Below, piece by piece: positions 31,811 through 42,900 of a stretch of DNA of 64,000 nucleotides. How positions within the stretch are numbered: the stretch's first letter is position 1; every line of letters begins with the position of its first letter. The stretch comes from Patescibacteria group bacterium (GTDB taxonomy: Bacteria; Patescibacteriota; Patescibacteriia; 2-12-FULL-60-25). The notes under the pieces were generated by a model that was not told the DNA's origin, searched no databases, and saw nothing but the letters and a program-made list of their open reading frames with translations. The stretch is from assembly GCA_023229665.1 (NCBI GenBank), contig JALNYW010000001.1:1-64000 (forward strand), written 5' to 3'. The position numbers were made by a program, and so were the translations under genes.

Positions 31811-33214
31811 ATGTCTTCAAAGAAAGCCCCCAACAAGAAGCCGTCCGCCCGTCCCGCCCAAAACCAGAAACCCGCTCCGGCCGCAGCGGCCACTGCGGAA
31901 GCTCTTCCGCCGCCGCGGAAAGGCATGGGTCCGATCCAGGTGGTGCGCGGCATGCGCGACTTGTTGCCGGCCGACCAGCACTATTGGCGCCGCGTGAACC
32001 AGCTGTCCGACGAAGTCGCTTCCTCCTACGGGTTTGAACGTATTGATACGCCTCTCGTCGAAGAGACGGCCTTGTTCGTGCGCGGCGTGGGCCGTTCCAC
32101 GGATATCGTCGAAAAGGAATTGTACTCTTGGGAGACGCCGGGCGGCGAAAATGTCGCGCTGCGTCCCGAGGGCACGGCTTCCGCCGTCCGCGCCTATGTC
32201 CAGCACGGCATGTTGAACCTGCCGCAGCCGGTTAAGCTGTGGTACACGGGCCCGATGTTCCGCTATGACCGTCCGCAGGCCGGCCGCTTCCGCCAGTTTT
32301 TCCAGCTCGGATTCGAAGTGTTGGGCGACGCCGATCCGGTCATCGACGCCCAGCTCATCATCATCGGTTGGAACTACCTTAAGGCCCTGGGCATTGATGC
32401 GACCGTGCGCGTGAACTCGCTCGGCACCCCGGAATCGCGCGCCAACTATAAAAACGCCCTCGTCGCGTATTTCCGCTCGAAGAAAACCAAGCTTTCGGAA
32501 GATGACAAGCGCCGTCTGCTCAAGAACCCGTTGCGCTTGCTCGATTCCAAGGACCCGGCCATCCAAGAGATGAAGGCCGAAGCCCCGCAAATTGTGGATT
32601 GGTTGGATGAAGACTCCAAGGCGCACTTCATGCGCGTCCTCGAATATCTTGATGAAGTCGGCGTGCCGTACCAGCTTGATCCGTATTTGGTGCGCGGCCT
32701 CGATTACTACACCAAGACCGTATTCGAATGGTATGCGAATGGCGAGGACCAGGAGCTCGCGCAGTCCGCATTGGGCGGCGGCGGCCGTTACGACGGTTTG
32801 GTCGAGCAGCTCGGCGGACGCCCGACGCCGGCGGCCGGATTCAGCTTCGGTCTCGACCGCGTCGTCTCGCGCATCAAGGACACGCAGCCTTCATCTACGA
32901 TCGGTTACAAGTCAGAAGTCTTCATCGCGCAACTTGGTGATATGGGTCGCAAGAAGGCGCTCGCGCTCTACGAAGAGTTCCGCGCGGCTAATATCCCGGT
33001 GTGTGAAGCCTTCTCCAAATCCAACATCAAACAGCAGATGGAAATAGCCAACCGTCACGGTTCCAAGTGGGTGGTGGTGATCGGCCAGAAAGAGACTTTG
33101 GATGGCACAGCCATTATTCGCGACATGGAAGCCGGTTCCCAGGAGATCGTGGACGGCAAGAAAGTGGTGCACGAAATCAAGAAGAAATTGGGCCGGATTA
33201 CGAACGGGGAGTAG
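31811..33214 (+). CDS. hisS: Histidyl-tRNA synthetase
   Basis: This class II aminoacyl-tRNA synthetase charges tRNA-His. RGMRDLLP, motif 2 (YTGPMFRYDRPQAGRFRQFFQLGFEVLG), the histidine-A loop LVRGLDYYTKTVFEW, GGGGRYDGLVEQLGG and motif 3 (AAGFSFGLDRV) are present, plus the C-terminal anticodon domain. An unusual N-terminal extension of about 40 Lys/Pro/Ala-rich residues precedes the catalytic core. The frame is open to an ATG at 31766; 31811 is preferred because a TACAAT sequence overlaps the first ATG, but the choice is uncertain. Confidence 0.93.
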   Translation: MSSKKAPNKKPSARPAQNQKPAPAAAATAEALPPPRKGMGPIQVVRGMRDLLPADQHYWRRVNQLSDEVASSYGFERIDTPLVEETALFVRGVGRSTDIVEKELYSWETPGGENVALRPEGTASAVRAYVQHGMLNLPQPVKLWYTGPMFRYDRPQAGRFRQFFQLGFEVLGDADPVIDAQLIIIGWNYLKALGIDATVRVNSLGTPESRANYKNALVAYFRSKKTKLSEDDKRRLLKNPLRLLDSKDPAIQEMKAEAPQIVDWLDEDSKAHFMRVLEYLDEVGVPYQLDPYLVRGLDYYTKTVFEWYANGEDQELAQSALGGGGRYDGLVEQLGGRPTPAAGFSFGLDRVVSRIKDTQPSSTIGYKSEVFIAQLGDMGRKKALALYEEFRAANIPVCEAFSKSNIKQQMEIANRHGSKWVVVIGQKETLDGTAIIRDMEAGSQEIVDGKKVVHEIKKKLGRITNGE

Positions 33215-33236
33215 CAAATAATGGGAAGTTGGAACG

Positions 33237-33266
33237 GGAGGGGCAGGCCTATGGGTCTGCCCCTCT
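33237..33266 (+). terminator. Possible terminator of hisS
   Basis: AGGGGCAG pairs with CTGCCCCT with a moderate loop, but the T tract is poor. Confidence 0.45.
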
Positions 33267-33270
33267 GTTA

Positions 33271-33299
33271 TTGACAAGCCCCCTGATTTTGCCTATAGT
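33271..33299 (+). promoter_or_regulatory. Promoter of rpsU
   Basis: TTGACA (33271-33276), 17 bases, TATAGT (33294-33299). Confidence 0.8.
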
Positions 33300-33359
33300 T
33301 CGCCCCGACAAACCGAACCTAATCGGCTTTGATCTATCTATAGAAAGGAGCGTGTCTCT

Positions 33360-33605
33360 ATGGTGGAAGTCAAGAAAAAGAAGAATGAAACCTTCGACGC
33401 GCTGCTTCGCCGTTTCCAGCGACGTTTCCAGTCGTCTGGCAAGCAGATCGAATCAAAGCGCCGTCGGTTCCATGATGGTGGCGAAAACAAGAACCAGCGT
33501 AATGCCAGTGCGTTGCGCCGCGTCACCAAAGGCGCCGAATACGCCTACCTGCTTAAAACAGGCCAGCTCAAAGATGAGCCGAAGCGTAAGTACGGTCGTC
33601 GGTAA
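33360..33605 (+). CDS. rpsU: 30S ribosomal protein bS21
   Basis: This 81-residue, very basic protein matches bS21: a FDALLRRFQRRFQSSGKQIESKRRRFHD core with Arg/Lys-rich helices, which sits near the anti-Shine-Dalgarno and helps initiation. AAAGGAG is nine bases before the ATG. yqeY follows, a frequent neighbour of rpsU. Assignment rests on this core pattern and context. Confidence 0.85.
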   Translation: MVEVKKKKNETFDALLRRFQRRFQSSGKQIESKRRRFHDGGENKNQRNASALRRVTKGAEYAYLLKTGQLKDEPKRKYGRR

Positions 33606-33608
33606 ACC

Positions 33609-33634
33609 AAAAGAGCCTTCGGGCTCTTTTGTCT
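33609..33634 (+). terminator. Terminator of rpsU
   Basis: AAAAGAGCC pairs with GGCTCTTTT around a TTCG-type loop, followed by a T-rich tract. Confidence 0.9.
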
Positions 33635-33682
33635 TGATCAAATCTTGATTATCGGCCGTCGGTGCCGGATACTACCTCCGTT

Positions 33683-34120
33683 ATGACTACACTCGAACGC
33701 ATCGAACAAGATTTCAAGGAAGCGATGAAAGCCAAGGATGAATTCCGCGTTTCAGTGATGCGCATGGTGCGCACCGCGTTGAAGAACAAGCAAATCGATT
33801 TGATGCACGAGCTTTCGGATGTCGAAGCGCAGGCCGTGCTCAAAACCATGGTGAAGCAATACCAGGATGCGCTTTCGGATTTCCAGGGCGCGGGACGCCA
33901 GGACCTCGTGGAAAAGCAGCAAAAGGAAATTGACCTGGTCGCCGCATATCTGCCGGCCAAGCTTCCGCCGGAAGAAGTGGAAAAAATCGTCGCCGAAGCC
34001 ATCAAAGGGATGGGGGCGGGGGATATGGGTAAGGCTATGGGCGTGGCCATGAAGGCTGTGGATGGAAGGGCCGATGGAAATGAGGTTCGGACGATTGTGC
34101 AACGTCTGCTGGCGGGGTAA
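33683..34120 (+). CDS. yqeY: GatB/YqeY domain protein
   Basis: This 145-residue YqeY family protein is related to the tRNA-binding tail of GatB. Motifs are the N-terminal LERIEQDFKEAMKAKDEFRVSVMRM, the YLPAKLPPEEVEKIV turn and the C-terminal GNEVRTIVQRLL. The exact role is unresolved, though it is linked to amidotransferase or tRNA metabolism by homology. It precedes the surface-protein cluster by nine bases and may be its first gene. Confidence 0.9.
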   Translation: MTTLERIEQDFKEAMKAKDEFRVSVMRMVRTALKNKQIDLMHELSDVEAQAVLKTMVKQYQDALSDFQGAGRQDLVEKQQKEIDLVAAYLPAKLPPEEVEKIVAEAIKGMGAGDMGKAMGVAMKAVDGRADGNEVRTIVQRLLAG

Positions 34121-34129
34121 TATAGGGTC

Positions 34130-36022
34130 ATGCTTGTGCGTCGGACTTTTTCGCGACTTCTTTTCGCCGCATTTTTCGTGGTTACGTTCGCCGTCGTCGT
34201 GCCGACGGTGACTTTTGCGCAAGGAACCGGAGCGGCCGAGGGTTTGCAGGCCGTGGGCGAAGCAGGTGGGATCGCGGGCGGAACCACCGACCTCTACACC
34301 ATCGTCGGACGCATCATCAATATCGTCCTCGGGCTCCTTGGTACGGTGCTCTTGGTCATCATGTTGTATTCCGGATACGAGTGGATGACCTCGGGCGGGG
34401 ATCCTGGCAAGGTTGATACGGCAAAGACGCGGATACGTAACGCGGTGATCGGTCTCATTATCATCATAAGTTCGTTCGCGATCGTAAATTTTATTTTGAG
34501 CGCCCTCATTTCCGCGACTGGTGGAGGAGGCGGCGCCGGCGGGAGAGGTCCGGGCGGTCCGGGCGGTTTTGGTTTTCCGGGCGCGTCCGGTTCTTTGGGC
34601 GGCGGGATCGTCGAGTCGCATGTGCCGAACCGCGACGCCACAGACGTGCCGCGCAATACGGCCATCGTCATTACGTTCAAGGAGCCGATCAAGATTTCCT
34701 CATTTATCCGTGATTATAATGACAACGGCACCCCGGCTGATTTGACGGACGACACCACGTCCTCCACAACCACCGGTATTAATAATGACAATGTGAAGGT
34801 GTATGTCTCCGGCGCCCGTGACGGGGCCCTGACCACGGCCCAGGCCCGCGTGCGTTTCACGGCCGACCGCCAGACCTTCGTCATCAAGCCCGTGGATTAT
34901 CTTGGGAGCGCCACGGAAAATACGACATACACCGTTGAATTGACTAACGATATCGAGCGCGAAGACGGCACGGATGCCTTTAGCGGCGCATTCTCTTCGG
35001 GTTATCGCTGGCAATTCGAGGTTTCCACCATCGTGGACCTGACAGCTCCGCATATTACGAGCGTGATTCCGCGCGACGGCGGCCGTTTTGCCCCGAATAT
35101 TGTCGTGCAAATCAATTTCAATGAAGCGATTGACCCGACCACGGCGGCCGGGGAATGGAATGGAACCGCCGGTTTCACCAATATTCGTGTGGCGGCTACG
35201 CCGGTGGCGGGAGGGGCGACCACTCGTCCGAGCGGCGAATTCCGCATTTCCAATCAGTATAGGACGGTTGAGTTCGTCACCGATCTCGCTTGCGGTACCA
35301 ATTCCTGCGGTCGGACCGTCTATTGTTTGCCCACCGACAGCTCCATCGCGGTCGAAGCGTTTTCCCCGTCCATGTCGGATACGCCTCCGCAGGCCATCCT
35401 TACTTCCATTGGATATGACGGCGTCGTGGATATGGCCGGTAATGGATTGGACGGCAATGGCGATGGGGATGCCCAGGGTTCCGAATCCGATTCGATTCCC
35501 GGCGATGACCGTTATGGCTGGACCTTCGGCACAAGTGACGCGCCGAATCTGACGCCTCCGACGTTGCGCTCGACCAATCCGACGGCCGGCGATCTCTCTT
35601 CTTCTAGTAATATTCCTTTGGATCAAAAACCCGAGGCGCTCTTCGATAGTTTGTTGCAAGGCTCCACCGTTAACTCCGAAACCGTGGGCATCCGCACCAA
35701 TGAGCCCGCGGAGCTGGCTGACACGTTTTGGTGGAGCGTGTCCCAGGATTTCCTGACGGCCGGCGGGACTCCGGCCGGCGTAGGTGAAGAGCCGGTGAAT
35801 AGCAATGTCCTGATCGGACACCGCTTGTACGCGCCGGCAACATCCACCACGGCGGTGCCCGTGTACCAGCCGATCATCCTCTCCGGCGTCCAGAACGTGT
35901 ACCAAAACTGCTTTAATCCGGCCGGTTCCGTGGATTGCCGCGCGGATAGCGCCAATCCGAATTGCTGCGATGGCAGCGCGCAAAGCGGCGCCTGCGCAGC
36001 CCCTCGACCTTTGACCCCATGA
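34130..36022 (+). CDS. T4SS pilin-like protein with Ig-like ectodomain
   Basis: This 630-residue protein has a signal peptide at about 1-30, then a pilin-like module with two hydrophobic helices (about 57-82 and 105-128) around LYSGYEWMTSGGDPGKVDTAKTRIRNAVIG. This layout is known in Patescibacteria as a type IV secretion pilin-like domain, related in form to VirB2/TrbC. A Gly-rich hinge (131-158) leads to an ectodomain with bacterial Ig-like modules (HVPNRDATDVPRNTAIVITFKEPI; PHITSVIPRDGGRFAPNIVVQINFNEAI) and Cys pairs. It overlaps the paralogous next gene by four bases. A role in attachment is inference. Confidence 0.8.
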   Translation: MLVRRTFSRLLFAAFFVVTFAVVVPTVTFAQGTGAAEGLQAVGEAGGIAGGTTDLYTIVGRIINIVLGLLGTVLLVIMLYSGYEWMTSGGDPGKVDTAKTRIRNAVIGLIIIISSFAIVNFILSALISATGGGGGAGGRGPGGPGGFGFPGASGSLGGGIVESHVPNRDATDVPRNTAIVITFKEPIKISSFIRDYNDNGTPADLTDDTTSSTTTGINNDNVKVYVSGARDGALTTAQARVRFTADRQTFVIKPVDYLGSATENTTYTVELTNDIEREDGTDAFSGAFSSGYRWQFEVSTIVDLTAPHITSVIPRDGGRFAPNIVVQINFNEAIDPTTAAGEWNGTAGFTNIRVAATPVAGGATTRPSGEFRISNQYRTVEFVTDLACGTNSCGRTVYCLPTDSSIAVEAFSPSMSDTPPQAILTSIGYDGVVDMAGNGLDGNGDGDAQGSESDSIPGDDRYGWTFGTSDAPNLTPPTLRSTNPTAGDLSSSSNIPLDQKPEALFDSLLQGSTVNSETVGIRTNEPAELADTFWWSVSQDFLTAGGTPAGVGEEPVNSNVLIGHRLYAPATSTTAVPVYQPIILSGVQNVYQNCFNPAGSVDCRADSANPNCCDGSAQSGACAAPRPLTP

Positions 36023-36903
36023 CGTTTCTCCGACGCCTGGCCTTTACGGCCCTGATGGTCCTGTCGCTTGCGGCGGGATCGTTGACGTTCCAGCCCACGG
36101 TGGCCTACGCCCAAGACACCGGAGCGGTGGGCGGTTTGGAAGCCGTAGGAGGCACGGTCAAGCTCGCGAGCACGGATCCGCGCATCATTGCGGCGCGTGT
36201 CATTAACGTGGTGTTGGGCTTGCTCGGCATCATCATGGTGACGATTATCCTGTACGCCGGTTTCCAATGGATGACGTCGGGCGGCGATGCAGGGAAGATC
36301 GAAGAGGCCAAGATGCGCATCCGGAATGCGGTCATCGGTCTCGTCATTATTTTGTCCGCGTACGCGCTCACCGCATTCATTGTCCGTGCGCTCACCGAAG
36401 CAACGGGTTTTGGCGGTCCCGGCGGCGGGACGGGTCCCGGCGGCGGCGGTGGCGTTTTGCCTGGCGGGGGAGGATCATCGGCTTTCCAGCTTCGTTCCAT
36501 CACACCTTCCGGTTCCGTGCCGTTGCGCAATGTGGAAGTGCGTTTCATTTTCTCGCGTGAGATTGATGCCGGTTCCGCCGCGACCGCGATTACCGTCGTT
36601 CGCGCTTCCGATAGCGTCGCCGTCGCCGGTACGGTTTCCGCCTTGGGTTCGGTGGCGACCTTCGTGCCCGACGCCCCATGTCCGACGCCGAACGAAGCCC
36701 GTCGCTGTTTGACGCGAGTACCGAATTTATTGCCCGCGTTTCGACCGGGTTGCGCTCATCCGGCGGCACGTCCCTGGTGTGTGGCGGATTCGCCCCGGCT
36801 TGTGAAGGCCGCTTCACTACTGGAAACCTCGTGGATACGGCTCCTCCGACAGGATCCATCGAATATCCTTTGGACGGCCAAAGCGTCCCGGTGGATGATT
36901 TGA
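36019..36903 (+). CDS. 5' part of giant pilin-like surface protein (frameshifted)
   Basis: This frame encodes a signal peptide (about 1-31), the same two-helix pilin-like module as the preceding gene (LYAGFQWMTSGGDAGKIEEAKMRIRNAVIG), a Gly-rich hinge and the start of an Ig-like domain. Coding sense is lost near 36709: the frame continues to 36903 with no family resemblance, while the -1 frame resumes the domain. One extra T in the TTT at 36708-36710 would fuse it to the 3' part, giving about 3,278 residues from 36019 to 45854. A sequencing indel or a true mutation are both possible. Confidence 0.75.
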   Translation: MTFLRRLAFTALMVLSLAAGSLTFQPTVAYAQDTGAVGGLEAVGGTVKLASTDPRIIAARVINVVLGLLGIIMVTIILYAGFQWMTSGGDAGKIEEAKMRIRNAVIGLVIILSAYALTAFIVRALTEATGFGGPGGGTGPGGGGGVLPGGGGSSAFQLRSITPSGSVPLRNVEVRFIFSREIDAGSAATAITVVRASDSVAVAGTVSALGSVATFVPDAPCPTPNEARRCLTRVPNLLPAFRPGCAHPAARPWCVADSPRLVKAASLLETSWIRLLRQDPSNILWTAKASRWMI

Positions 36904-39900
36904 TCTTGATCCGTACGAGCGCCTCCGATGACTCCGGCGTTTCGCATGTGGAAACCTCGGTGGACGGTTCCTTGGTTGGGACGGGTTCATCCGCCGCTTC
37001 GTCCTCCGCCACTCTGGTCGCCGAAGTCGAATGGGATACGTCCGGCCTGACGTCCGGCCCGCGTTCCTTGTCTTCACGTATCTACGACTTGGATTCCAAT
37101 ACGGCTGATACGCCTCCGGTAAGCGTGGTGGTGCGTCCGCGCCATTGTTTTAACGGCGCGACGGACGCTGATGAGACGGATATCGATTGTGGCGGCGCGG
37201 ATTGCGGCGCGTGTTCCGGTGGCGCGTGTACGTCCGGCTCCATGTGTGCGAGCGGCGTGTGTTCCGGTGGCGTCTGTGTCGAGCAACCGGTGATCACGTT
37301 GGTTTCTCCCGATGATGGCCGTCCGGGGACTTTGGTTTCGATTACCGGCGTGAATTTCGGTTCGACGCCGGGCGCCGTGATTTTCTCGCCTCGTATCGCG
37401 GCCAGCGCGCCTGCTGCCTGTGTCGCTTCAGGTAGCCCGACGTGGACCCCGACCCAGATCATCGTGTCCGTGCCGGAAGGCGCCGTGGATGGTCCGATTG
37501 AAATCGAAAACGCAGCCGGTCTCATTGATACGACCAATGACGCGCGCGGACCGGTACTTGATAACTTTGACGTAAATGATGCGACGCATCCGGGGTTGTG
37601 TGCCGTGCGTCCGGGTTCAGGCCAGGCCGGCGAGCGCATCGAACTCGTGGGCGTGGGTCTCGGCACTTCGTCCGACCGCGTGACGTTTACCGACCGCGCC
37701 GTTTCCTCGTTTTTGTCCTGGGCGGATGACGTGATCGCTTTGAATGCGCCGGTATTCGAACCGGCCACGTATTTGGTGAAAGTGTTCGTCGGCGCTTCGG
37801 AATCGAACGCCGTCAGTTTCCGTTTGAATGAACGTACGACCACCGCCGCTCCCGTGATTGACGCGCTCAGTCCCACTGCCGGCCCGATCGGGGAATACGT
37901 GACGCTCCAAGGTCGCAACTTCGGCGGCCGCACGGGCCGCGTGTTCTTCCGTCGTGGCGACGGCCAGGGCATCGCCGATACCGATTTCCCGGAACAATGC
38001 TCGGTGGCATTTTGGACGAATACGGCCGTGACCGTGAAAGTGCCCCGGACCTTCCGCCAGGGGTTGGGCGATACGCCGCTCACGTCGGGCGAATGGCAGG
38101 TGGTTTTGGAACGCCAGGATACGGTGGAAAGCAACGGTTTGGCATTTACGGTAAACACGAATGAACCGCGTCCGGGCATTTGTGCCATCCAGCCGGCGGC
38201 CGGTCCGGTGGATACGCGCGTAGAGATTTTTGGTGAACGCTTCGGTTCGATTTCGAGCGGCGAGGCGAATTTTGCCGGACCGAGCGGACGCGTCCCGATG
38301 TCGGTGGCCGCTTCGGATTGGTCCGCCGGCCGTATCGTCGGCTTGGTGCCGCGCGGTTCCATCACGGGTCCGGTGCAGGTGCGCCAAGGCTCGAATGACT
38401 CGAACGGCGTGCCGTTTGCCGTGCGCAACTGCAACGAAGACGCTTCGATTTGTGCCGTGGGCGAAGTCTGCTGTCGCACCGGGGCTTGCTCGGTGGGCGG
38501 TTCTTGTCCGTCCGCGACGCCGAATGCAGAATTCGCCTGGCAATTGTCCACGGGGTTATTGCCGATCAATCCGCGTGTCGTCGAGGAATGTTCACCGTCC
38601 CGTCCGGCTTCGCCTTCTCCTTGGTCCGGCCGTACCGGCGGCGACCGCGCCTGCGTGAACAGCGAAGTGTTCATCCGCTTCACGACGCCGCTCAATCCCG
38701 CTTCCGTTTCGATTTCGGGCGCTGATGCGTCCTTGGTGATCCGCAAGTGTACGGGTCCGGCGGAAAGCCCCTGTTCCACCGCCTCCGATCCGGTGCCGCC
38801 CGCGCCGGGCGGTTGGAGCGTCGGTGTGGAAGGCTCTCCCGACACGGGAAACGGGTATATCCAGTTCACTCCCGCCGCGATGTGGGATGGAAACTCCACC
38901 TATCAGATTATTTTGACGACCGGCATCCGTTCCAATACGAACGTGCCGATGCTGGCTGATTACCGTTTCACGTTCAGCACGCGCGGATCGACGGAATTGT
39001 GCCGCGTGGGAACCATTAACGTGGTTCCGGGATCGGCGACCCTGAGCGATATCGGCGCGACCCAGAGCGAACTCGCGGTTCCGCGCGCGGCGGATGACAT
39101 CTGTATCAATTTGCGTGCCGATGCGTATGACTGGCGCTGGTCCACGAGCGATGGCCGTGCCGAAATCACCAATGAATCCGAAACCCGTCCGGACAGCACG
39201 CGCCGCGGCTTGGAACGCCAGACCGCGACCGCCCGCGCTGAAACCGGCGCCGATCCGGTGCGCGTAAGCGCGTCCATGACGCAGGAGGGTGAAACGGTGG
39301 AAGGACTGGGCGACCTGTTCATCCGTTTGCAGCCGCCGCGTGTGGTCGCCTACGGTCCGAATTGTGACCAGGCGTGTTTGAACGCTGCCGCCTGGGCGCG
39401 TTTCAATACGGGACTTGATCCGGCGTCCGTCACTACGGACAACGTTATTTTGCGCCGTTGCGTCAACGAAAATTGTCTTTCCTATGATTTGGACGTTGAT
39501 TTGTCCAGCGCGGATATCCGCCTGACGCGCGCGCCGGACTCAGTTTCGGATGCGGAGACCTATGTCTTGCTTGAACCGACGGGCGCCGGCGGATCGACCT
39601 TGCTCGAAGTCGGCCGCTTTTATCGCATCACGTTGCGCGGCGGTGATTTGACCGGCATTCGTTCCACGAATGGGTTGCCTTTGGCCGGATTGAACGATCC
39701 CGAAGGTTTTTCCTGGACCTTCCGTGTGAAGGAAGGGGATGATGCGCGCTGTGCCGTCGCCCGCGTCAATGTCACACCGGGAGAAAAGTATGAATTAGAG
39801 GTGGGCGCCCGCCAGTCATTTGCGGCCACGCCGATTTCCGCCCCGGACGCGTGTAATTCGGAAGGTTCGCCGCTTATTTCCGACCGCACTTATGCCTGGA

Positions 39901-42900
39901 GCGTCGAACAGCCGGCTCCGATTTCCCGTTTGGTGAATGCCGGAACGGGTTTGGCGGTCGCGCCGGGGATTATTGATACGACGTCCGATTTGCCGGCGGG
40001 ATGCAGCGGCCGTTGTTTGAACATGGGTTCGGATGGCATTGACGGCCGCGTGGCGAGTTGTGGAAACGGCGTGATTGAAACGACGGATGCGCGTTACTGC
40101 GTCGGTAGCCGTACGCCGTTTGGCACGGCCTGCCGTTTGTTGCCGCCGGGATCGCGTGGCGCGGAAGAGTGTGACGAGGCAAGCAGCGCTTGCAGCACGA
40201 CGTGTAAGTGGACGCCGATGGCGGGTGGTACGTGTGGCAATGGCGTGGTGAATGTAGGCGAGCAATGCGACCAGGGACCGGACGGAGGCCGCGGATGTTC
40301 CGCCGAGTGTCAGCTTCTTGGCGCGCGCGCCGGAGGTTCCACTTGTGGGAACAACGACGTGGCGGCCGGTGAAGCATGTGATGATGGCAATACGAATAAT
40401 GGAGACGGTTGTTCGGCCGACTGCTTGCACGAAGGCTCGATTCGCGTCCGCGCCTTGTGTGGAAATGGCCGCCTCGAATCGGGTGAATCCTGTGAACGCC
40501 CCGCGGCCGGCGCCGCCTTCCCGGCCGGATGCAATACGACGACGTGTCTGAACGAAGGCACGGTTTCTCCCATGTGCGGAAACGCCATCCGTGACGCGGG
40601 CGAAGATTGTGATGATGGTAACAATGTGGCGGGCGACGGTTGTTCCACGCGTTGTTTGCTTGAAGGTTCTTCGGCGGGATATGCGGCCGCCTCGTTCTGT
40701 GGCGATGGCGTGCGCGGTCGCGGGGAGATGTGTGAATCCACCGGCGGCGACCTGCGTCCTGACGCGGTGCAATTGGCGGAAATCGTCGGGGACGGCGAAC
40801 CGGGTGCGGATGGCCGCATGTCTTCGCAGATCATCACGGATTATGATTCGCAACGCGGCCAAGGAACCTACGGGTTGCAGTGTGGTTTCCGTGAAGAATC
40901 GTCCTGTTCCGGCGGGAATGGTCTTGATGCGCGCGGCTGCTGTGCCCCGCGTCCGAATTTGATTGCCCAATATCCGGCGGCCGGCGAGACCAATGTCTGC
41001 CGTAATGCCCAATTGTCCGCGACCTTTGATGTCCGCATGGAGGAGGCGTCCATCGGCGCGAACTTCGTCCTGGCGGAAGAAGTCACCGGTGACGCTTGTC
41101 CGGCCGGGTTGGAGCGCGTCGCCAGCATTGAAGATTATGATCCGACCCCGGGTTTCCGCGGCTGGATGAACCGCACGTGGTATCGCTTGATGAGCTGGTT
41201 CCGCCCGAATGCGGCGGATGCGGCCTGGTGTGCGGGTTCGGCCCGTGGCCGTTTGGCCTTCCAGCCCGCAGGTAGCGGTACGCGCGCCGACTTCGTGCTT
41301 GAAAATGCCTTGAAAGCCGATACGAACTATCAAATCCTGTTCCGCGGCGACACGAACTTGGCTGATAACGCCGATCCGAATAACCGCGCCGGCATCCGTT
41401 CGGCTCGTGGCGTCGTGGCGAATGGAAACATCCTGTGGAATTTCCGCAGCGGCTCACGATTGTGTACGGTGACGGCCGTCCATGTGCGTGACACGAATGT
41501 GGATAGTCCCAATCTGTTCACGCGCGCGGCTGAATCGCACCTCTATACCGCCGAAGTCATTTCTTTGCAGGAGGGCCGCCGCATCGCGCTCTCGCCGGTA
41601 GTCGAGTACGCGTGGGTATGGGAACCGTGGATCGCCTCAAATCGTGACGCGCTGGAAGCCGAAGCCGGCACCGGTTTGGGCAGTGACAGCCGTTCCAACG
41701 TGACAGTCGTGAACCCGCCGCAGAACGGTTCGTCATTTATCGAAGCCGGTATCCGCATTACCCGCGATGACGTGAGCGTCCCGAGCTCGACCGGACGCAT
41801 CGTGAAGGGGAGCCAGTCGGCCCAGGTTCTTTTGTGTGAAAATCCGTGGCCGGCCCGTTCCCTTGCGCCGTTTACGGAAACGTCGGGTCATCCTTCCCTC
41901 GAATTATTGGGCGCGTCGCCTTTAGCGGGCACCATCCGCGCCTCGGGTCCGTATTACAACTTCGCGAGCTTGTATTGCCGCGATGCCGGCGCGGAGGGGA
42001 CGGCCGGGGATTTGCCTACCTTGAACGTCCAACCGGTGGAGGTCGCGACCGGTGATCGTGCTCTCGGCATTTTGCGCCAATACCTCTTCACGTTTGATGA
42101 TCCGGCCTTGCGCGGCGACGGCATCGGTATTCGCGTAGCCACCAACCCGCTCCACCTTTCGCCTCGTGCCTGGTATGCCTCGCGCGGATTCTCCGGTACA
42201 CCGGAAGCAACGACGGTTGATGGGTATGAAGCCGTGAAGGATGGGACGACGTGGTATGTCGGCGGCGTGAACACGAATGCCGCGACCGGAGCCCCGGTGT
42301 ACTCGCAGATCTACGTGATCTCGCACAATCCGGATGCGAAGAATGAGACCAAGAATATCGTCGAACAGCTGGTTCGTAACTTTACGTTGAACGCGAATAT
42401 CCAGGATGGCGCTTCCAATGCCTGTTCCTATGCGACGACGGGCGCTGGCCATAGCGCCGGCGAGCTGTATCGCGGAACCGACGGCCGCGTGGTGCGTTGT
42501 ACCGCGGATTGGGAATGTCTGGCGCAGAATCCGACCCTGCGATGCTCGAGCTTTAAGGCTAAGATGCAACGCGACTCAAAGCGCATCGTGGATTTCCAGT
42601 TCATGACGGATTCGCTGGAAAGCACGCGCGAGCGCAATGGCAACTACCCGCAACTCCAATCCGGTACCTTTGTCCCGACCTTGTCCACTTCGCGTTGGCC
42701 GAGTTGGTCGGCGCAATTGCAGGGGGAAGTCGGCGAAGCGTTCCCGAATGACCCGGTCAACCGCTTCTTGTCTTGCGGATTCTGTTCCGAGAGCGGTTCG
42801 CCATGCCAAGACAGTTCCGAATGTCCGTCCGGCCAGAGCTGTAATGCCGCTGCCACCCGCACCGGCGTTGAGCCTGCCACGTGTTGGAACCCGACGGTGC

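Noticed and set aside
36700..36715. Programmed -1 frameshift in the giant gene
   Set aside because: TGTTTG is not a canonical slippery heptamer and no clear downstream pseudoknot was seen; a one-base indel explains it more simply.
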